Assembly (NCBI GenBank): GCA_017302435.1
Contig: JAFLDL010000041.1
Span: 1 to 42,802, forward strand
DNA from: Candidatus Accumulibacter necessarius
GTDB taxonomy: Bacteria > Pseudomonadota > Gammaproteobacteria > Burkholderiales > Rhodocyclaceae
DNA: 42,802 nt
Direction: 5' to 3'
Part shown: positions 33,780 through 42,691 of the stretch, piece after piece
Position numbering within the stretch: position 1 is the stretch's first letter
How the letters are laid out: each line of letters opens with the position of its first letter
Notes under the pieces: generated by a model
What the model saw: the letters and a program-made list of their open reading frames with translations, nothing else
Database searches by the model: none
What the model was told of the DNA's origin: nothing
Program-made: the position numbers and the translations under genes

Positions 33780-36614
33780 ATGGGCGCCGATGCCGCAGTC
33801 TCCCAGCACTCCGCCGTAGCCGCCAAGATCGCCCTTTTCCGGTCGCTCTTCCGGGGGCGGGACGACCTCTATCCGCGTCGTTTCGAAAGCCTCCGCACCG
33901 GCAAGACGGGTTACAGCCCCGCCTGCGCCAACGAGTGGGTGCGTGTTCTGTGCGACAAACGGGCGGTCAGGTGCCAGGACTGCCCCAGTCGGCGATTCCT
34001 GCCGCTGACCGAGGAGGCCATTCGTCAGCACCTTTCCGGTCACGACGACTGTGGTCGCGAGTTTGTGATCGGGGTATACCCGATGCTTCTCGATGAGACC
34101 TGCTTCTTTCTTGCCGCGGACTTCGACAAGCAAGACTGGCGTGCGGATGTCGGCGCCGTTCGCGAGACCTGCCGACAACTCGGGCTGCCGGCTGCGGTCG
34201 AGCGATCGCGCTCGGGCAACGGCGGTCACCTGTGGTTGTTCTTCGTCGAGGCCATACCGGCTGTCCTGGCGAGGAAACTCGGTGCGCACATTCTCACCGA
34301 GACGATGGAACGGCGACCAGACATCGGGCTGGATTCGTACGACCGTTTCTTTCCGAACCAGGACACCCTGCCCAAGGGCGGCTTCGGCAATCTGATCGCC
34401 CTGCCGCTGCAGAAGCGCCTGCGGGAGAGCGACGACAGCGTGTTCCTTGACGAACAGTTGCTTCCCTGGCCGGATCAGTGGGCGTTTCTCTCGACCATGC
34501 AAAGGATCACCCGTGCGGCAGCCGAAGCCATTGTCCGCGCCGCCGAGCAACGCGGCCGCGTCGTCGGAGTTCGCTTTCCTGGGCTTGACGAAGACAAGGA
34601 AGGCGACGCAGAACCCTGGACCTCGCCGCCTTCGCGCCGCCGTGCCGAAGCTCCAATCAGCGGGTCTTTGCCCGAGCGCCTGGAACTGGTCCTTGGCAAC
34701 GCGATCTACCTTGCCAGGGAGGGGTTGCCAGCCGCCTTGCGCAATCGCCTGCTGCGGCTGGCGGCGTTCCAGAATCCCGAGTTCTACCGGGCGCAGGCGA
34801 TGCGTCTGCCGACCTTCGGCAAGCCGCGCGTGATCTCCTGCGCCGAGGAGCATCCGCTGCATCTCGGTCTGCCACGCGGCTGCCTGGACGAAATCCAGGA
34901 TCTGCTCGGCAGCCTCGGGATCGAGTGCGTCCTGCGCGACGAGCGCCACCCCGGCGTGCCGCTGAGCGTCTCGTTCCAGGGCACCTTGCGGCCGCAGCAG
35001 GCGGTTGCTGCAGATGCTCTGGCCGGTCACGACCAAGGGGTTCTCGCGGCGACCACCGCTTTCGGCAAGACCGTCGTCGCGGCGTGGCTGATCGCCAGGC
35101 GCGGCGTCAGCACGCTGGTGCTCGTGCACCGCCAGCAACTATTGGAGCAGTGGGTCGAACGGCTGGCAACCTTCCTGGGTTTGCCGGCCAGGGCCATCGG
35201 CCGCATCGGCGGCGGCCGCAACAAGCCGAACGGCACGCTCGACGTGGCGCTGATCCAGAGCCTCGTCCGCGCCGGCGTAGTCGATGACGGCGTCGGGGAA
35301 TACGGTCATCTGGTCGTGGACGAATGCCATCACCTGCCGGCGTCGAGCTTCGAGCAGCTGGTCCGGCGAGGGCAGGCCAGGTATGTCCTTGGCCTGTCGG
35401 CGACCGTGACCCGCAAGGACGGGCACCACCCGATCGTTTTCATGCAGTGCGGACCGGTCCGCCATCGAGTCAGTGCGCGCGAACAGGCCGCAGAGCGACC
35501 TTTTGCCCACAACGTCTGGGTGCGTCCGACGGCATTCCACCCGCCCGGCGCCGGGGACCCCGATCTACGCGTCCAGTTCCATGATCTTTACGAGGCGCTG
35601 ATCGCCGACGACAGACGAAATCACCTGATCGTCGATGACGTCGCTGCGGCAGTTCGCGAGGGACGTTCGCCGGTCGTGCTGACCGAACGAACCCGTCACC
35701 TCGAACATCTGGCCGAGCGACTGTCTCCGATCGTCCGCCACCCCGTGGTCCTGCGCGGTGGCATGGGCAGGCGGCAATTGCAGGATGCGCTCGCGCAGCT
35801 GGTGGCCATCCCGGAGAGCGACGAACGTGTCGTCCTGGCGACCGGCGGCTACCTCGGCGAGGGGTTTGACGACGCCCGTCTCGACACCCTGTTCCTGACG
35901 TTGCCGGTTTCGTGGCGAGGAACGATTGCGCAGTATGCCGGCCGTCTGCATCGCCTGCACGACAGCAAGCGGGAGGTCCGCATCTACGACTACGCCGACC
36001 TCAATGTGCCGATGCTGGCGCGGATGTTCGACCGGCGCTGCAAGGGCTACGAAGCGGTCGGTTACACCATTCTGCTGCCAGCCAGCGCGGTGCCCGGCTG
36101 GCCGCCCGAGGTGCCGCTTCCGGTCGAAGCGGATTGGAAGCGCGATTACGCCACCAGCGTCCAGCGCCTGCTGCGCGACGGGGTGGACGCGCCGCTCGGC
36201 GAGCTGTTCGTTCACGCTGCCTGCACGTTCGAGGCGGGGGCGACCGGCGTTGAGCGCGCGCGCAGTGCCAGCGAAGCCTTCCTCTTCCGCCGCTTGCAGA
36301 CGCTTCCCGCCACCGCCGGGAAGTTTCATCTCAACGTCGAGTTGCCGATTCCTTTCGACGGGCGTGGCGGAATGGAGGTTGATTTGCTCGCGGCGGAGGC
36401 GCGGGTGGCGGTCGAACTCGATGGCCCGCAACACCTGGCCGACCCCGGAGCCTATCGTCGCGACCGGCGCAAGGACGCGCTGCTGCAGGAGTACGGCTAT
36501 GTCGTGCTGCGCTTTCTCGCCGAGGATGTCGGCAAGCATCTCGATGATGTTCTCGACACGCTCCTGCGCGCTCTGGCGCATCGCCAGCGGGATCCGATTC
36601 CGTGTGAGAGATGA
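33780..36614 (+). CDS. TOTE-type primase-helicase-nuclease conflict protein
   Basis: A 944-residue three-part protein. Residues about 10-245 are an archaeo-eukaryotic primase (AEP-TOTE) domain: a zinc-finger-like CQDC pair, catalytic FLAADFDK (Asp114, Asp116), ERSRSGNGGHLWLFF (His150) and SYDRFFPNQDTLPKGGFGNL. Residues about 400-760 are an SF2 helicase: AATTAFGKT (Walker A, 423-431), VVDECHH (DECH box, 514-517), SAT (540-542) and QYAGRLHR (motif VI, 718-725). Residues about 830-930 are a DUF559-like PD-(D/E)XK nuclease (MEVDLL with Glu866/Asp868, VELDGPQH, RKD, VLRF). All sites look intact. TOTE systems are predicted defences against invading DNA. It has no apparent operon partner. Confidence 0.88.
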   Translation: MGADAAVSQHSAVAAKIALFRSLFRGRDDLYPRRFESLRTGKTGYSPACANEWVRVLCDKRAVRCQDCPSRRFLPLTEEAIRQHLSGHDDCGREFVIGVYPMLLDETCFFLAADFDKQDWRADVGAVRETCRQLGLPAAVERSRSGNGGHLWLFFVEAIPAVLARKLGAHILTETMERRPDIGLDSYDRFFPNQDTLPKGGFGNLIALPLQKRLRESDDSVFLDEQLLPWPDQWAFLSTMQRITRAAAEAIVRAAEQRGRVVGVRFPGLDEDKEGDAEPWTSPPSRRRAEAPISGSLPERLELVLGNAIYLAREGLPAALRNRLLRLAAFQNPEFYRAQAMRLPTFGKPRVISCAEEHPLHLGLPRGCLDEIQDLLGSLGIECVLRDERHPGVPLSVSFQGTLRPQQAVAADALAGHDQGVLAATTAFGKTVVAAWLIARRGVSTLVLVHRQQLLEQWVERLATFLGLPARAIGRIGGGRNKPNGTLDVALIQSLVRAGVVDDGVGEYGHLVVDECHHLPASSFEQLVRRGQARYVLGLSATVTRKDGHHPIVFMQCGPVRHRVSAREQAAERPFAHNVWVRPTAFHPPGAGDPDLRVQFHDLYEALIADDRRNHLIVDDVAAAVREGRSPVVLTERTRHLEHLAERLSPIVRHPVVLRGGMGRRQLQDALAQLVAIPESDERVVLATGGYLGEGFDDARLDTLFLTLPVSWRGTIAQYAGRLHRLHDSKREVRIYDYADLNVPMLARMFDRRCKGYEAVGYTILLPASAVPGWPPEVPLPVEADWKRDYATSVQRLLRDGVDAPLGELFVHAACTFEAGATGVERARSASEAFLFRRLQTLPATAGKFHLNVELPIPFDGRGGMEVDLLAAEARVAVELDGPQHLADPGAYRRDRRKDALLQEYGYVVLRFLAEDVGKHLDDVLDTLLRALAHRQRDPIPCER

Positions 36615-36622
36615 GGTCCAGC

Positions 36623-36658
36623 GAATTGAGGGGACAGTACGAATTGAGGGGACAGTAC
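36623..36658 (+). repeat. Two exact 18-bp tandem repeats after the TOTE gene
   Basis: GAATTGAGGGGACAGTAC occurs at 36623-36640 and again at 36641-36658, directly joined. The sequence is typical of ends of mobile elements. A distant inverted look-alike, ACTGTACGGTCCCTACAA, begins near 36738. Confidence 0.85.
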
Positions 36659-36684
36659 ACTAAACTCATCTTTTCAGCCCAGGG

Positions 36685-37203
36685 CTAAAAGTGACAAGGT
36701 GGCGGAGTTCTCGGGCGTGGCAAGTAGCCGCGGAAATTTACTGTACGGTCCCTACAACCCCCAGTGCGCTGGAACTCGCCCTGATGCCCCCGGCCATCGG
36801 CCTCGCTGACACCTCGCGCGTCGCGACTTTGCCCGCCGAAATGCAGCGCAAGTTCAAATCGCTCGAGGATCTGCGCAAGAGGGAAGGCGGCCTCGAGGTG
36901 CACCTGACTTCCGACCGAAGGAACGCCGGCGATCAAACCCGGCATGCAGGACAAAGTCAATTGCTCGGCGTTGATCGGTCCGGTCGAACCGGCGTCGGAA
37001 TCGCGCCGGGTGTCCTCGCCCTTCAGGCGGCGATCACCCTGGATGGTGTAGGTGACAAAGCCATCGCGAAATACCAGCGCGCCATCGCTACGCCCGGCAT
37101 TGACACGCTTGCCATTGACCCAGACATGCTCCTGTTGGTCAATCCGGATGGTGGCCACCGTGCCACCGGTCGGGGTGGCCGTTCACCAGCCGGCAAGTGC
37201 TGA
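36685..37203. other. Overlapping coding-like frames, origin unresolved
   Basis: On the plus strand, about 36780-36920, a frame reading MPPAIGLADTSRVATLPAEM and SLEDLRKREGGLEV has high-GC third positions. On the minus strand, about 37158-36980, a frame reads IRIDQQEHVWVNGKRVNAGR, VFRDGFVTYTIQGDRRLKG, also coding-like. No start is placed in either and I recognise no family. It may hold two decayed gene fragments. Confidence 0.3.
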
Positions 37204-37403
37204 TGAACACGCGGATACTATCCGAAGCCACAAGCAAGAAATTCTCAATATTCTGACGAAACTGATTCATTGGGTGGGCGGTTTTTGCGCATGCTGCTTT
37301 CGCCGATACTTCGGCGCGAAGCAAGCGCAGTCAGTTCCAGCAGGCTTCTGTATCTCATCCAGCAGGCTTCTGCCTCTGATCAACAACTACCGGAACCCAA
37401 GAA
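37204..37403. other. Intergenic, upstream of the duplicated-domain gene
   Basis: A minus frame (37139-37324) reads MNQFRQNIENFLLVASDSIR but continues into an unrelated frame. No function; it may be part of the decayed region above. Confidence 0.3.
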
Positions 37404-38204
37404 ATGTCCCAGTCAATCAGGCGAACCACAGCCATCACCGTTGCGGTGTCGATGATCGTCGGCAGCAATGGCGCATGGGCCCAGACCCCCAGCGATCTAT
37501 CCGATCTGGTCGACGTGCGTGGCCGCGATGCAGAAGCGCAGATGGAAGATCGTGGTTATGTCAGTCACCACACCTCGAAAAGCGACGATGCCGCTTATAC
37601 CTACTGGTGGAACAGTCGCGACAAGCGTTGCGTGCGGGTACGCACCCGTGATGGCCGATATGAGCAGATCAAGACCGTAGGCAACAGCGATTGCGATCAA
37701 CGCGACAACAGCGGGGGCAAGGCGGCGGCTGTCGCAGTCGGTGCGGCAGCCCTGCTGGGCTTGGCGGTGCTTGCCTCAAAGTCCCACCATCGGGAGGACC
37801 GTGACTACGACGAGCGGCAAACTGCCCAGTTCGAACGCGGCTACCGTGATGGGCTGCACAACCAGCCCTTCCACAACTACGAGGACTCGAAAGAGTACAG
37901 CGACGGCTATACCAAGGGGGTGGATCAACGCCGCCAGGAAACGAGCTATCGCTCGGATTACGGGTCGCGCGGAGGCAACCGGGCTTACGTGAATGTCAGC
38001 GATCTGTCCAACCGTGAGACCACCTACACATGGGGGCAGCTGGAGCGTCGCGGTTTTGCCTTGGCCAATGAGCGTAAGTTGGGCAATGGCGACAACCAGT
38101 GGCTGTACTGGAACGACAGTACCCGTCAGTGCGTGGAGGTCGTCTCGCGCGATACCTGGGTCAGCTATGTCGGCGAGGCCAGTGCGACGGCGTGTCGGAA
38201 GTAG
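37404..38204 (+). CDS. Exported protein with internally duplicated domain
   Basis: A 266-residue protein with signal peptide ending AWAQ. Residues about 30-98 and 193-265 are two copies of one small domain: DLVDVRGRDAEAQMEDRGYV with YTYWWNSRDKRCVRVRTRDG..C, and VNVSDLSNRETTYTWGQLER with NQWLYWNDSTRQCVEVVSRD..AC. Each has a conserved WxxxxxxxCV and a final cysteine, probably a disulfide. Between them lie a hydrophobic segment (AVAVGAAALLGLAVLAS) and a charged, Tyr/Asp-rich linker. Function unknown; secreted or periplasmic. Only AAGAA precedes the ATG, a weak ribosome-binding site. Confidence 0.75.
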   Translation: MSQSIRRTTAITVAVSMIVGSNGAWAQTPSDLSDLVDVRGRDAEAQMEDRGYVSHHTSKSDDAAYTYWWNSRDKRCVRVRTRDGRYEQIKTVGNSDCDQRDNSGGKAAAVAVGAAALLGLAVLASKSHHREDRDYDERQTAQFERGYRDGLHNQPFHNYEDSKEYSDGYTKGVDQRRQETSYRSDYGSRGGNRAYVNVSDLSNRETTYTWGQLERRGFALANERKLGNGDNQWLYWNDSTRQCVEVVSRDTWVSYVGEASATACRK

Positions 38205-38370
38205 GCGGCAGGATGGGAACGTGGCGTGATGGCTCTGCATTCTGGCGGCATCGCCAGCGCGCGGGGCACATGCCGCGTCCGCCGGGCGAGCCGGCAATCA
38301 TCGTATCGCCAGCAGCGTGGCCGGGGCTGGTTCTCGTTCGCCTCATCCCTCTCGATCAACGCGTCAGCAA

Positions 38371-39312
38371 TCAAGGAACGGCGGTGACTGGCCAGGCGGC
38401 CTTGAAGCCATCCGCCAGGTTCTCGCAGCACAGCCGCAAGTGGTCGCGCAACAGCATGACAAGCGGCGACAACTGGCGACGATCGGCACAGACCAGTGAC
38501 AATGGCGCGGCCTCGGTCGTCCATTCGGTACAGAGCGGCACCAGAAGCCCAGCTGCTATGCTCTTGCCGACATCCAGCGCCGACTTGTAGGCAATGCCGT
38601 GGCCAGCAAGGGCCCAGCGATGCACGGCATCACCGTCGTCAGCGATCCGGTTTCCATTTACGGTTACCACGATCTCCTGCCCCTCCAGGCTGAAGCGCCA
38701 ATGCTCGTGCAGGGCGTTCCCGAGACGGAATCGCAGGCAATTGTGTCGCGACAGGTCCCCCGGAACCGCCGGTATGCCGTGGCGCGCCAGGTAGTTCGGC
38801 GCTGCACAGAGAACACGCCGGTTACCGGCCAGGATGGGCAGCGCGACCAACCCCGAATCCGCCATGTCCGTATAGCGAATGGCAATATCGACCGGTTGTT
38901 GGTAAAGGTCTGCCGGGCGGTCGGAAACATGCGTGCGCAGCGTCACGTCGGGGTGTTGAAGCAGGAAGCTGTCGAGCCAGGCCAGCAGATGATTCCGCCC
39001 AAGGTCCGAGGGCATCGAAACGCGCAACTCCTCGCGCAGGCTGCTGCGCACCTGGGCAATGTCGTCGAGCGCATGACTCAGTCCAGCCAGGGCGCAACGG
39101 GCTGCCGGCAACAGGCTTTCTCCTTCCGGACTCAGACGCAGGCTCCTGGTGGAGCGTATGAGCAATACCGCACCCAGATCGGATTCCAGCCGTTTCAGGC
39201 TGGCACTGGCTACTGCAGGAGACAAATCGAGCGTGTGGGCCGCTGTCGAGAGGCTCCCGCTGTCGGCAGCCAGCACGAAGACGCGGAGATCCTGCAAATT
39301 TCTGATTTTCAA
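38371..39312 (-). CDS. LysR-family transcriptional regulator
   Basis: A 313-residue regulator. Residues 1-65 form the winged helix-turn-helix (LQDLRVFVLAADSGSLSTAA, SPAVASASLKRLESDLGAVL), and about 90-300 the LysR substrate domain (PADLYQQPVDIAIRYTDMAD). Start TTG at 39312 is the only in-frame choice with family-like residues; no ATG is available upstream. The gene is divergent from the LprI-like gene at 39501, but regulation of it is inference. Inducer unknown. Confidence 0.9.
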   Translation of the reverse strand: MKIRNLQDLRVFVLAADSGSLSTAAHTLDLSPAVASASLKRLESDLGAVLLIRSTRSLRLSPEGESLLPAARCALAGLSHALDDIAQVRSSLREELRVSMPSDLGRNHLLAWLDSFLLQHPDVTLRTHVSDRPADLYQQPVDIAIRYTDMADSGLVALPILAGNRRVLCAAPNYLARHGIPAVPGDLSRHNCLRFRLGNALHEHWRFSLEGQEIVVTVNGNRIADDGDAVHRWALAGHGIAYKSALDVGKSIAAGLLVPLCTEWTTEAAPLSLVCADRRQLSPLVMLLRDHLRLCCENLADGFKAAWPVTAVP

Positions 39313-39473
39313 TTTTCGATTAAGAGTGTTTCGTCATGGCGCTAGTGTAAGGTCGAAAGCCGCTGACCGATACTCATTGAGCCATCGAGAGCGGCGGAAG
39401 ATGCTTCCCCTTCGCCGTGCCGGCAATACTTGCTATGGCAGCTGCAGCGATCGGCACGCAACCAGAGCGATGC

Positions 39474-39486
39474 CGATAGACTATCG
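39474..39486. other. Short palindrome before the LprI-like gene
   Basis: CGATAG and CTATCG pair around a single A (39474-39486), immediately before the ribosome-binding site GAGGAG. A possible operator for the divergent LysR regulator, or chance. Confidence 0.25.
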
Positions 39487-39500
39487 AGTGAGGAGAACCA

Positions 39501-40145
39501 ATGAAGAAGCCAGTGCTTGTTGTTTCATCTTTCATCGCCGGTGCGGTGGCCTTTCCGGTGACTGTGCTAGCGCAGGGGCCGACTTTCAACTGCGCGAAAG
39601 CGAGCGGTGAGGTTGAGACATTGATCTGCGCCGACGCCTCACTGGCAGCTCTCGACCGCAAGCTCGACGAGGTCTACAAGGCGGCATCGGCCAAGGCCAA
39701 AGGCAAGCTCGCGACACGGTTGCGCGAGGATCAGCGAGGATGGGTCAAGGGTCGCAACGACTGCTGGAAGGCGAAAGGGGAGCAGACCTGGATCACGGCG
39801 ACCTGGACCGTCGACACGGTGAAGGGGTGTGTCGATGCCCAGTACAGGCTCCGCACATCGGAACTGCAAGCGGTTTGGCAACTATTGCCGCCGAAGACCG
39901 TCTCCCATGCCTGCCAGAACAACCCTGCCAACGAGGTGGTGGCAAATTTCTTCGCCACCGACCCGGCCACGATTCGACTGGAGCGCGGCGATCGTACCGT
40001 GACGATGTGGCTCGTCGGCTCTGCGAGCGATGGGAAGTACGAAGGCCAGAATGTCAGCCTCGTGCATCAGGGCAACGAGCTGAAGGTGAGCTGGCTGGAC
40101 ACGAATACGGGCAAGACCGACGAACTGCAATGCAAGGCGAAATGA
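39501..40145 (+). CDS. LprI-N plus MliC-like exported protein (possible lysozyme inhibitor)
   Basis: A 214-residue exported protein with signal to about VLAQ. Residues about 30-115 form an LprI N-terminal-type domain (DUF1311): FNCAKASGEVETLICADASL, LDRKLDEVYKAA and a paired cysteine pattern. Residues about 135-214 look like an MliC-type inhibitor domain: HACQNNPANEVVANFF, then WLVGSASDGKYEG and a final LQCKAK. Both families can bind c-type lysozyme. Start ATG with GAGGAG upstream. The TraB-like gene begins 4 bases after it. Confidence 0.7.
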   Translation: MKKPVLVVSSFIAGAVAFPVTVLAQGPTFNCAKASGEVETLICADASLAALDRKLDEVYKAASAKAKGKLATRLREDQRGWVKGRNDCWKAKGEQTWITATWTVDTVKGCVDAQYRLRTSELQAVWQLLPPKTVSHACQNNPANEVVANFFATDPATIRLERGDRTVTMWLVGSASDGKYEGQNVSLVHQGNELKVSWLDTNTGKTDELQCKAK

Positions 40146-40149
40146 CACG

Positions 40150-41301
40150 ATGACCACGACCAACTCGACCGCAACCAAATCCAGCACCAGCAACTGGTCA
40201 GCGCGTCTGAACGGCGCGTTCTGGCTGGCGCTGATCCTGTTCGCCCTGGCCGGCCTGCTGGTCGTGGGCAAGCTGCCGCCATGGATCATCGGCCTGGTCG
40301 CCGCCGCGGGGGTCGCGCTGGGCGCGCTGCTGTTCCTGCTGCGCTGGCTGGCCAAGCGGCGCGACCCGGCCTACTCGCCTGGCCGGTCCTTCGGCGCCTT
40401 CGCGCTCGGTGGTGCGCTGGGCATGGTCGGACTCGCCTCGCTGCCGGTGTATTACCTGGCCTTCTGGGTCCAGAGCGGGCCGACCGCGGTGCCCCTGGCG
40501 ACGCTCTCCAACGGACAGAAGACCGTGGTTTTCCAGGGCATGCAGCACATCGGCTCGGAGGAGTTCTACAAGTCGGTCGTGTTCGACCTCGAGCAGGCGC
40601 TCGCGGACGGCTACACGCTGTTCTATGAGGGCGTGACGCCGGTGGACGGGCGGCCCGACCTGACGGACTGGTTCAACCAGACCCTGCGGGGCAGCAAGCA
40701 GGACCTCAGCGCCGGCTACAAGAAGATGGCCGAGCAATGCGGCCTGAGCTTCCAGCTGAACTACTTCGACCCGATCAAGGCCGACATGGCGATCCACCCG
40801 TCGCGGCACATCACCGCCGACGCGAACTTCCTGGAGATGAAGACAGAGTACGATCGCCTGCTGCGCGAGGACCCGGCCTTCGCGGCTGCGATGGCCGCCA
40901 AGGCGGCCAAGGCCAAGCCGGCGACGTCCGATTCCGGCGATCCGTTTGCGCTGTTCCTCGGCATCGTGGAAGGGGCCACCCCCGAGCAGAAGAAGCTTGC
41001 CGGCATCGTCTGCCGTGGCGTGTTGGGGATGGCCGTCTCCGGCGCGTTGGGAGAAGAGAAGGATCCGTCCAACCGAATCATCGTCGACTTCCGCAACCAG
41101 ACGCTCGCCCGCTTCGTCGCCGACTCGAAGTCCGACAAGATCTACATCACCTACGGCGCGGCGCACTTCCCGGGCTTTTTTGCCGAGCTGCAGCAGCGCG
41201 ACCCGAAGTTCGCCATCCGCTCGGTCAAGGGCGTGCGCCCGATGACGCTCCCGGACGAGGTCAACCTGGCACCGTCGGCCGTTTCCGGCTCGGGTGGGTG
41301 A
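40150..41301 (+). CDS. Membrane-anchored TraB/GumN-like protein
   Basis: A 383-residue protein with three N-terminal hydrophobic segments (about 20-40, 45-65, 85-110) and a soluble part. [27 protein letters not shown] and a late [13 protein letters not shown] fit the TraB/GumN (Tiki-like) pattern of HIG, acidic, and GxxH motifs, which in Tiki proteins is a metalloprotease active site. The family assignment is from motif order only. It overlaps the next gene by 8 bases and follows the LprI-like gene at 4, so all three probably share a transcript. Confidence 0.6.
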   Translation: MTTTNSTATKSSTSNWSARLNGAFWLALILFALAGLLVVGKLPPWIIGLVAAAGVALGALLFLLRWLAKRRDPAYSPGRSFGAFALGGALGMVGLASLPVYYLAFWVQSGPTAVPLATLSNGQKTVVFQGMQHIGSEEFYKSVVFDLEQALADGYTLFYEGVTPVDGRPDLTDWFNQTLRGSKQDLSAGYKKMAEQCGLSFQLNYFDPIKADMAIHPSRHITADANFLEMKTEYDRLLREDPAFAAAMAAKAAKAKPATSDSGDPFALFLGIVEGATPEQKKLAGIVCRGVLGMAVSGALGEEKDPSNRIIVDFRNQTLARFVADSKSDKIYITYGAAHFPGFFAELQQRDPKFAIRSVKGVRPMTLPDEVNLAPSAVSGSGG

Positions 41302-42226
41302 TTTGGGCAGCCAGCATTCAGGGCCGGCGGCCAGCGCCGTGGTTCCGCCGGTCGTCGCCTCGAACTGGCTCGGCAGATCAACTCGGGGACCGTCCCCCAT
41401 TTTCTGCGTGCTTTTCGCCGCCGCCGCCGCCACGCTCGCGGGCTGCGCATCGGTGCCACAAGGCGGCGGGCCCGCTCACCGTACTCCGCACGTTGCCGCG
41501 CTCGCATCTCTTGGCCCACTCTTTACCGTGACTGTCGACGTCGCCGGAGCCCCCAGGCGGTTTCTCGTCGATACGGGTGGCGGCATGACGGTGTTCGCCC
41601 CGGATGTGGCGGCTGAAGCGGGCTGCATTCTCGGCGGTCCGCTCACAGGCTTCCGCATGTCGGGTGAGCGCATCGACGCGCCGCGCTGTGAGGGGGCAAC
41701 GGTCAGCGTTGCCGGTTGGGTGTCACGGCCGCACACGGTCATGGTGCTGGATATCAACAAGTTGCTGCCGCCTGACTGGCCGCGCCTGGACGGTCTCATT
41801 TCCCTGTCCAGCTTTGACGGCCACGTCGTTACGCTTGACCTTCCCGGTCGTCGCCTGGTGCTCGACGACAGTGTGCCACGGGATGCGCGCAGCGTGCGCG
41901 TCCGCTTTGAACGTTCGGTCACGGGCCTGGCGCTGGTGGCCTTCGTTGCGACTCGTCACGGCGACACCGACGTCTGGCTTGAGGTCGATACCGGCAGCAC
42001 CAGCGCTCTCATTCTCAACGAACCAATTGCCGCGATGGTCGGCCTCGCAATCCCTGCCGGCCCTAACGCACGGATCGAGCTTCGCGTCGATGGTGGTGCG
42101 CCGGTTCAGACACCCGTCGAGACGAGCCGGCTTATCTTCGATGGCAACCTCGGGCTTGGCACGATGGGCTCATGGGTGGTCATTTTCGACCTTGAGAAGG
42201 AACGCGTATGGATTCGCACGCCGTAG
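41294..42226 (+). CDS. Retropepsin-like aspartyl protease lipoprotein
   Basis: A 310-residue protein with a lipobox LAGC near residue 51 after a long N-terminal stretch. Two DTG motifs, [12 protein letters not shown] (about residue 92) and [13 protein letters not shown] (about residue 232), show an internally duplicated single-chain aspartyl protease fold. It starts at GTG 41294 inside the upstream gene, but a later start nearer the hydrophobic stretch is more likely. Exported to the periplasmic side; target unknown. Confidence 0.7.
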   Translation: MGDLGSQHSGPAASAVVPPVVASNWLGRSTRGPSPIFCVLFAAAAATLAGCASVPQGGGPAHRTPHVAALASLGPLFTVTVDVAGAPRRFLVDTGGGMTVFAPDVAAEAGCILGGPLTGFRMSGERIDAPRCEGATVSVAGWVSRPHTVMVLDINKLLPPDWPRLDGLISLSSFDGHVVTLDLPGRRLVLDDSVPRDARSVRVRFERSVTGLALVAFVATRHGDTDVWLEVDTGSTSALILNEPIAAMVGLAIPAGPNARIELRVDGGAPVQTPVETSRLIFDGNLGLGTMGSWVVIFDLEKERVWIRTP

Positions 42227-42339
42227 CCAACCACGCACGACGATTGAGCAGGAGTAAACCAGTTTCGCGATGGGTTTTTTTGCAAAACCGTAGGGAGTGC
42301 GAGGGTGTTAGCCCGTAACCCGACAATTTGGCACGGTTT

Positions 42340-42367
42340 GGGCGGGTTACGCTCCGCTAACTCGCCC
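42340..42367. repeat. Palindromic repeat between protease and peptidase genes
   Basis: GGGCGGGTTA (42340-42349) and TAACTCGCCC (42358-42367) pair with one mismatch. A second GTAACCCG (42315-42322) can pair with the same arm. It resembles an extragenic palindrome. Confidence 0.5.
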
Positions 42368-42419
42368 TTCACCTTGCCTGGACCGAGTTCACCATGACTA
42401 ATGAATGGAGTATGCGGGA

Positions 42420-42680
42420 ATGACACTTTCGACCATCGGACGGAAGGCGCTTCAGGTGCTTGTCCTCGGGCTTGTCGCATTGTTTGCGGGCCCACAGAGC
42501 GCAGTGGCGCAGAAGCTGCCAGACTACAAGGCATCGGCCGGGATGCTCAAGATCGGCAAGGACCCCGAGCGCCCCGATGCCGAGATTTTTCACGTCGCCT
42601 ACACGCTCAAGGGTGCGGACCCCGCCAAGCGGCCGGTGACCTTCGCCTTCAATGGCGGCCCCGGCGCCGCCAGCATCTAT
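42420..42680 (+). pseudogene. S10 peptidase-like gene, N-terminal fragment cut by insertion
   Basis: From ATG 42420 (alternative 42405) a signal peptide (KALQVLVLGLVALFAGPQ to AVAQ) is followed by FHVAYTLKGADPAKRPVTFA and FNGGPGAAS, the S10 serine-carboxypeptidase signature (vFNGGPGSAS). After IY (about 42680) the match ends abruptly, and a stop follows at 42699-42701. The rest of the protein, about 400 more residues in the family, is missing; the break coincides with the start of transposase-like sequence. Confidence 0.75.
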
Positions 42681-42691
42681 ACCGTGGGCGG

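Noticed and set aside
33777-35138. Long minus-strand frame continuing from the nucleotidyltransferase fragment
   Set aside because: Beyond about 33776 it is only the shadow of the TOTE gene; the nucleotidyltransferase similarity is confined to 33579-33776.
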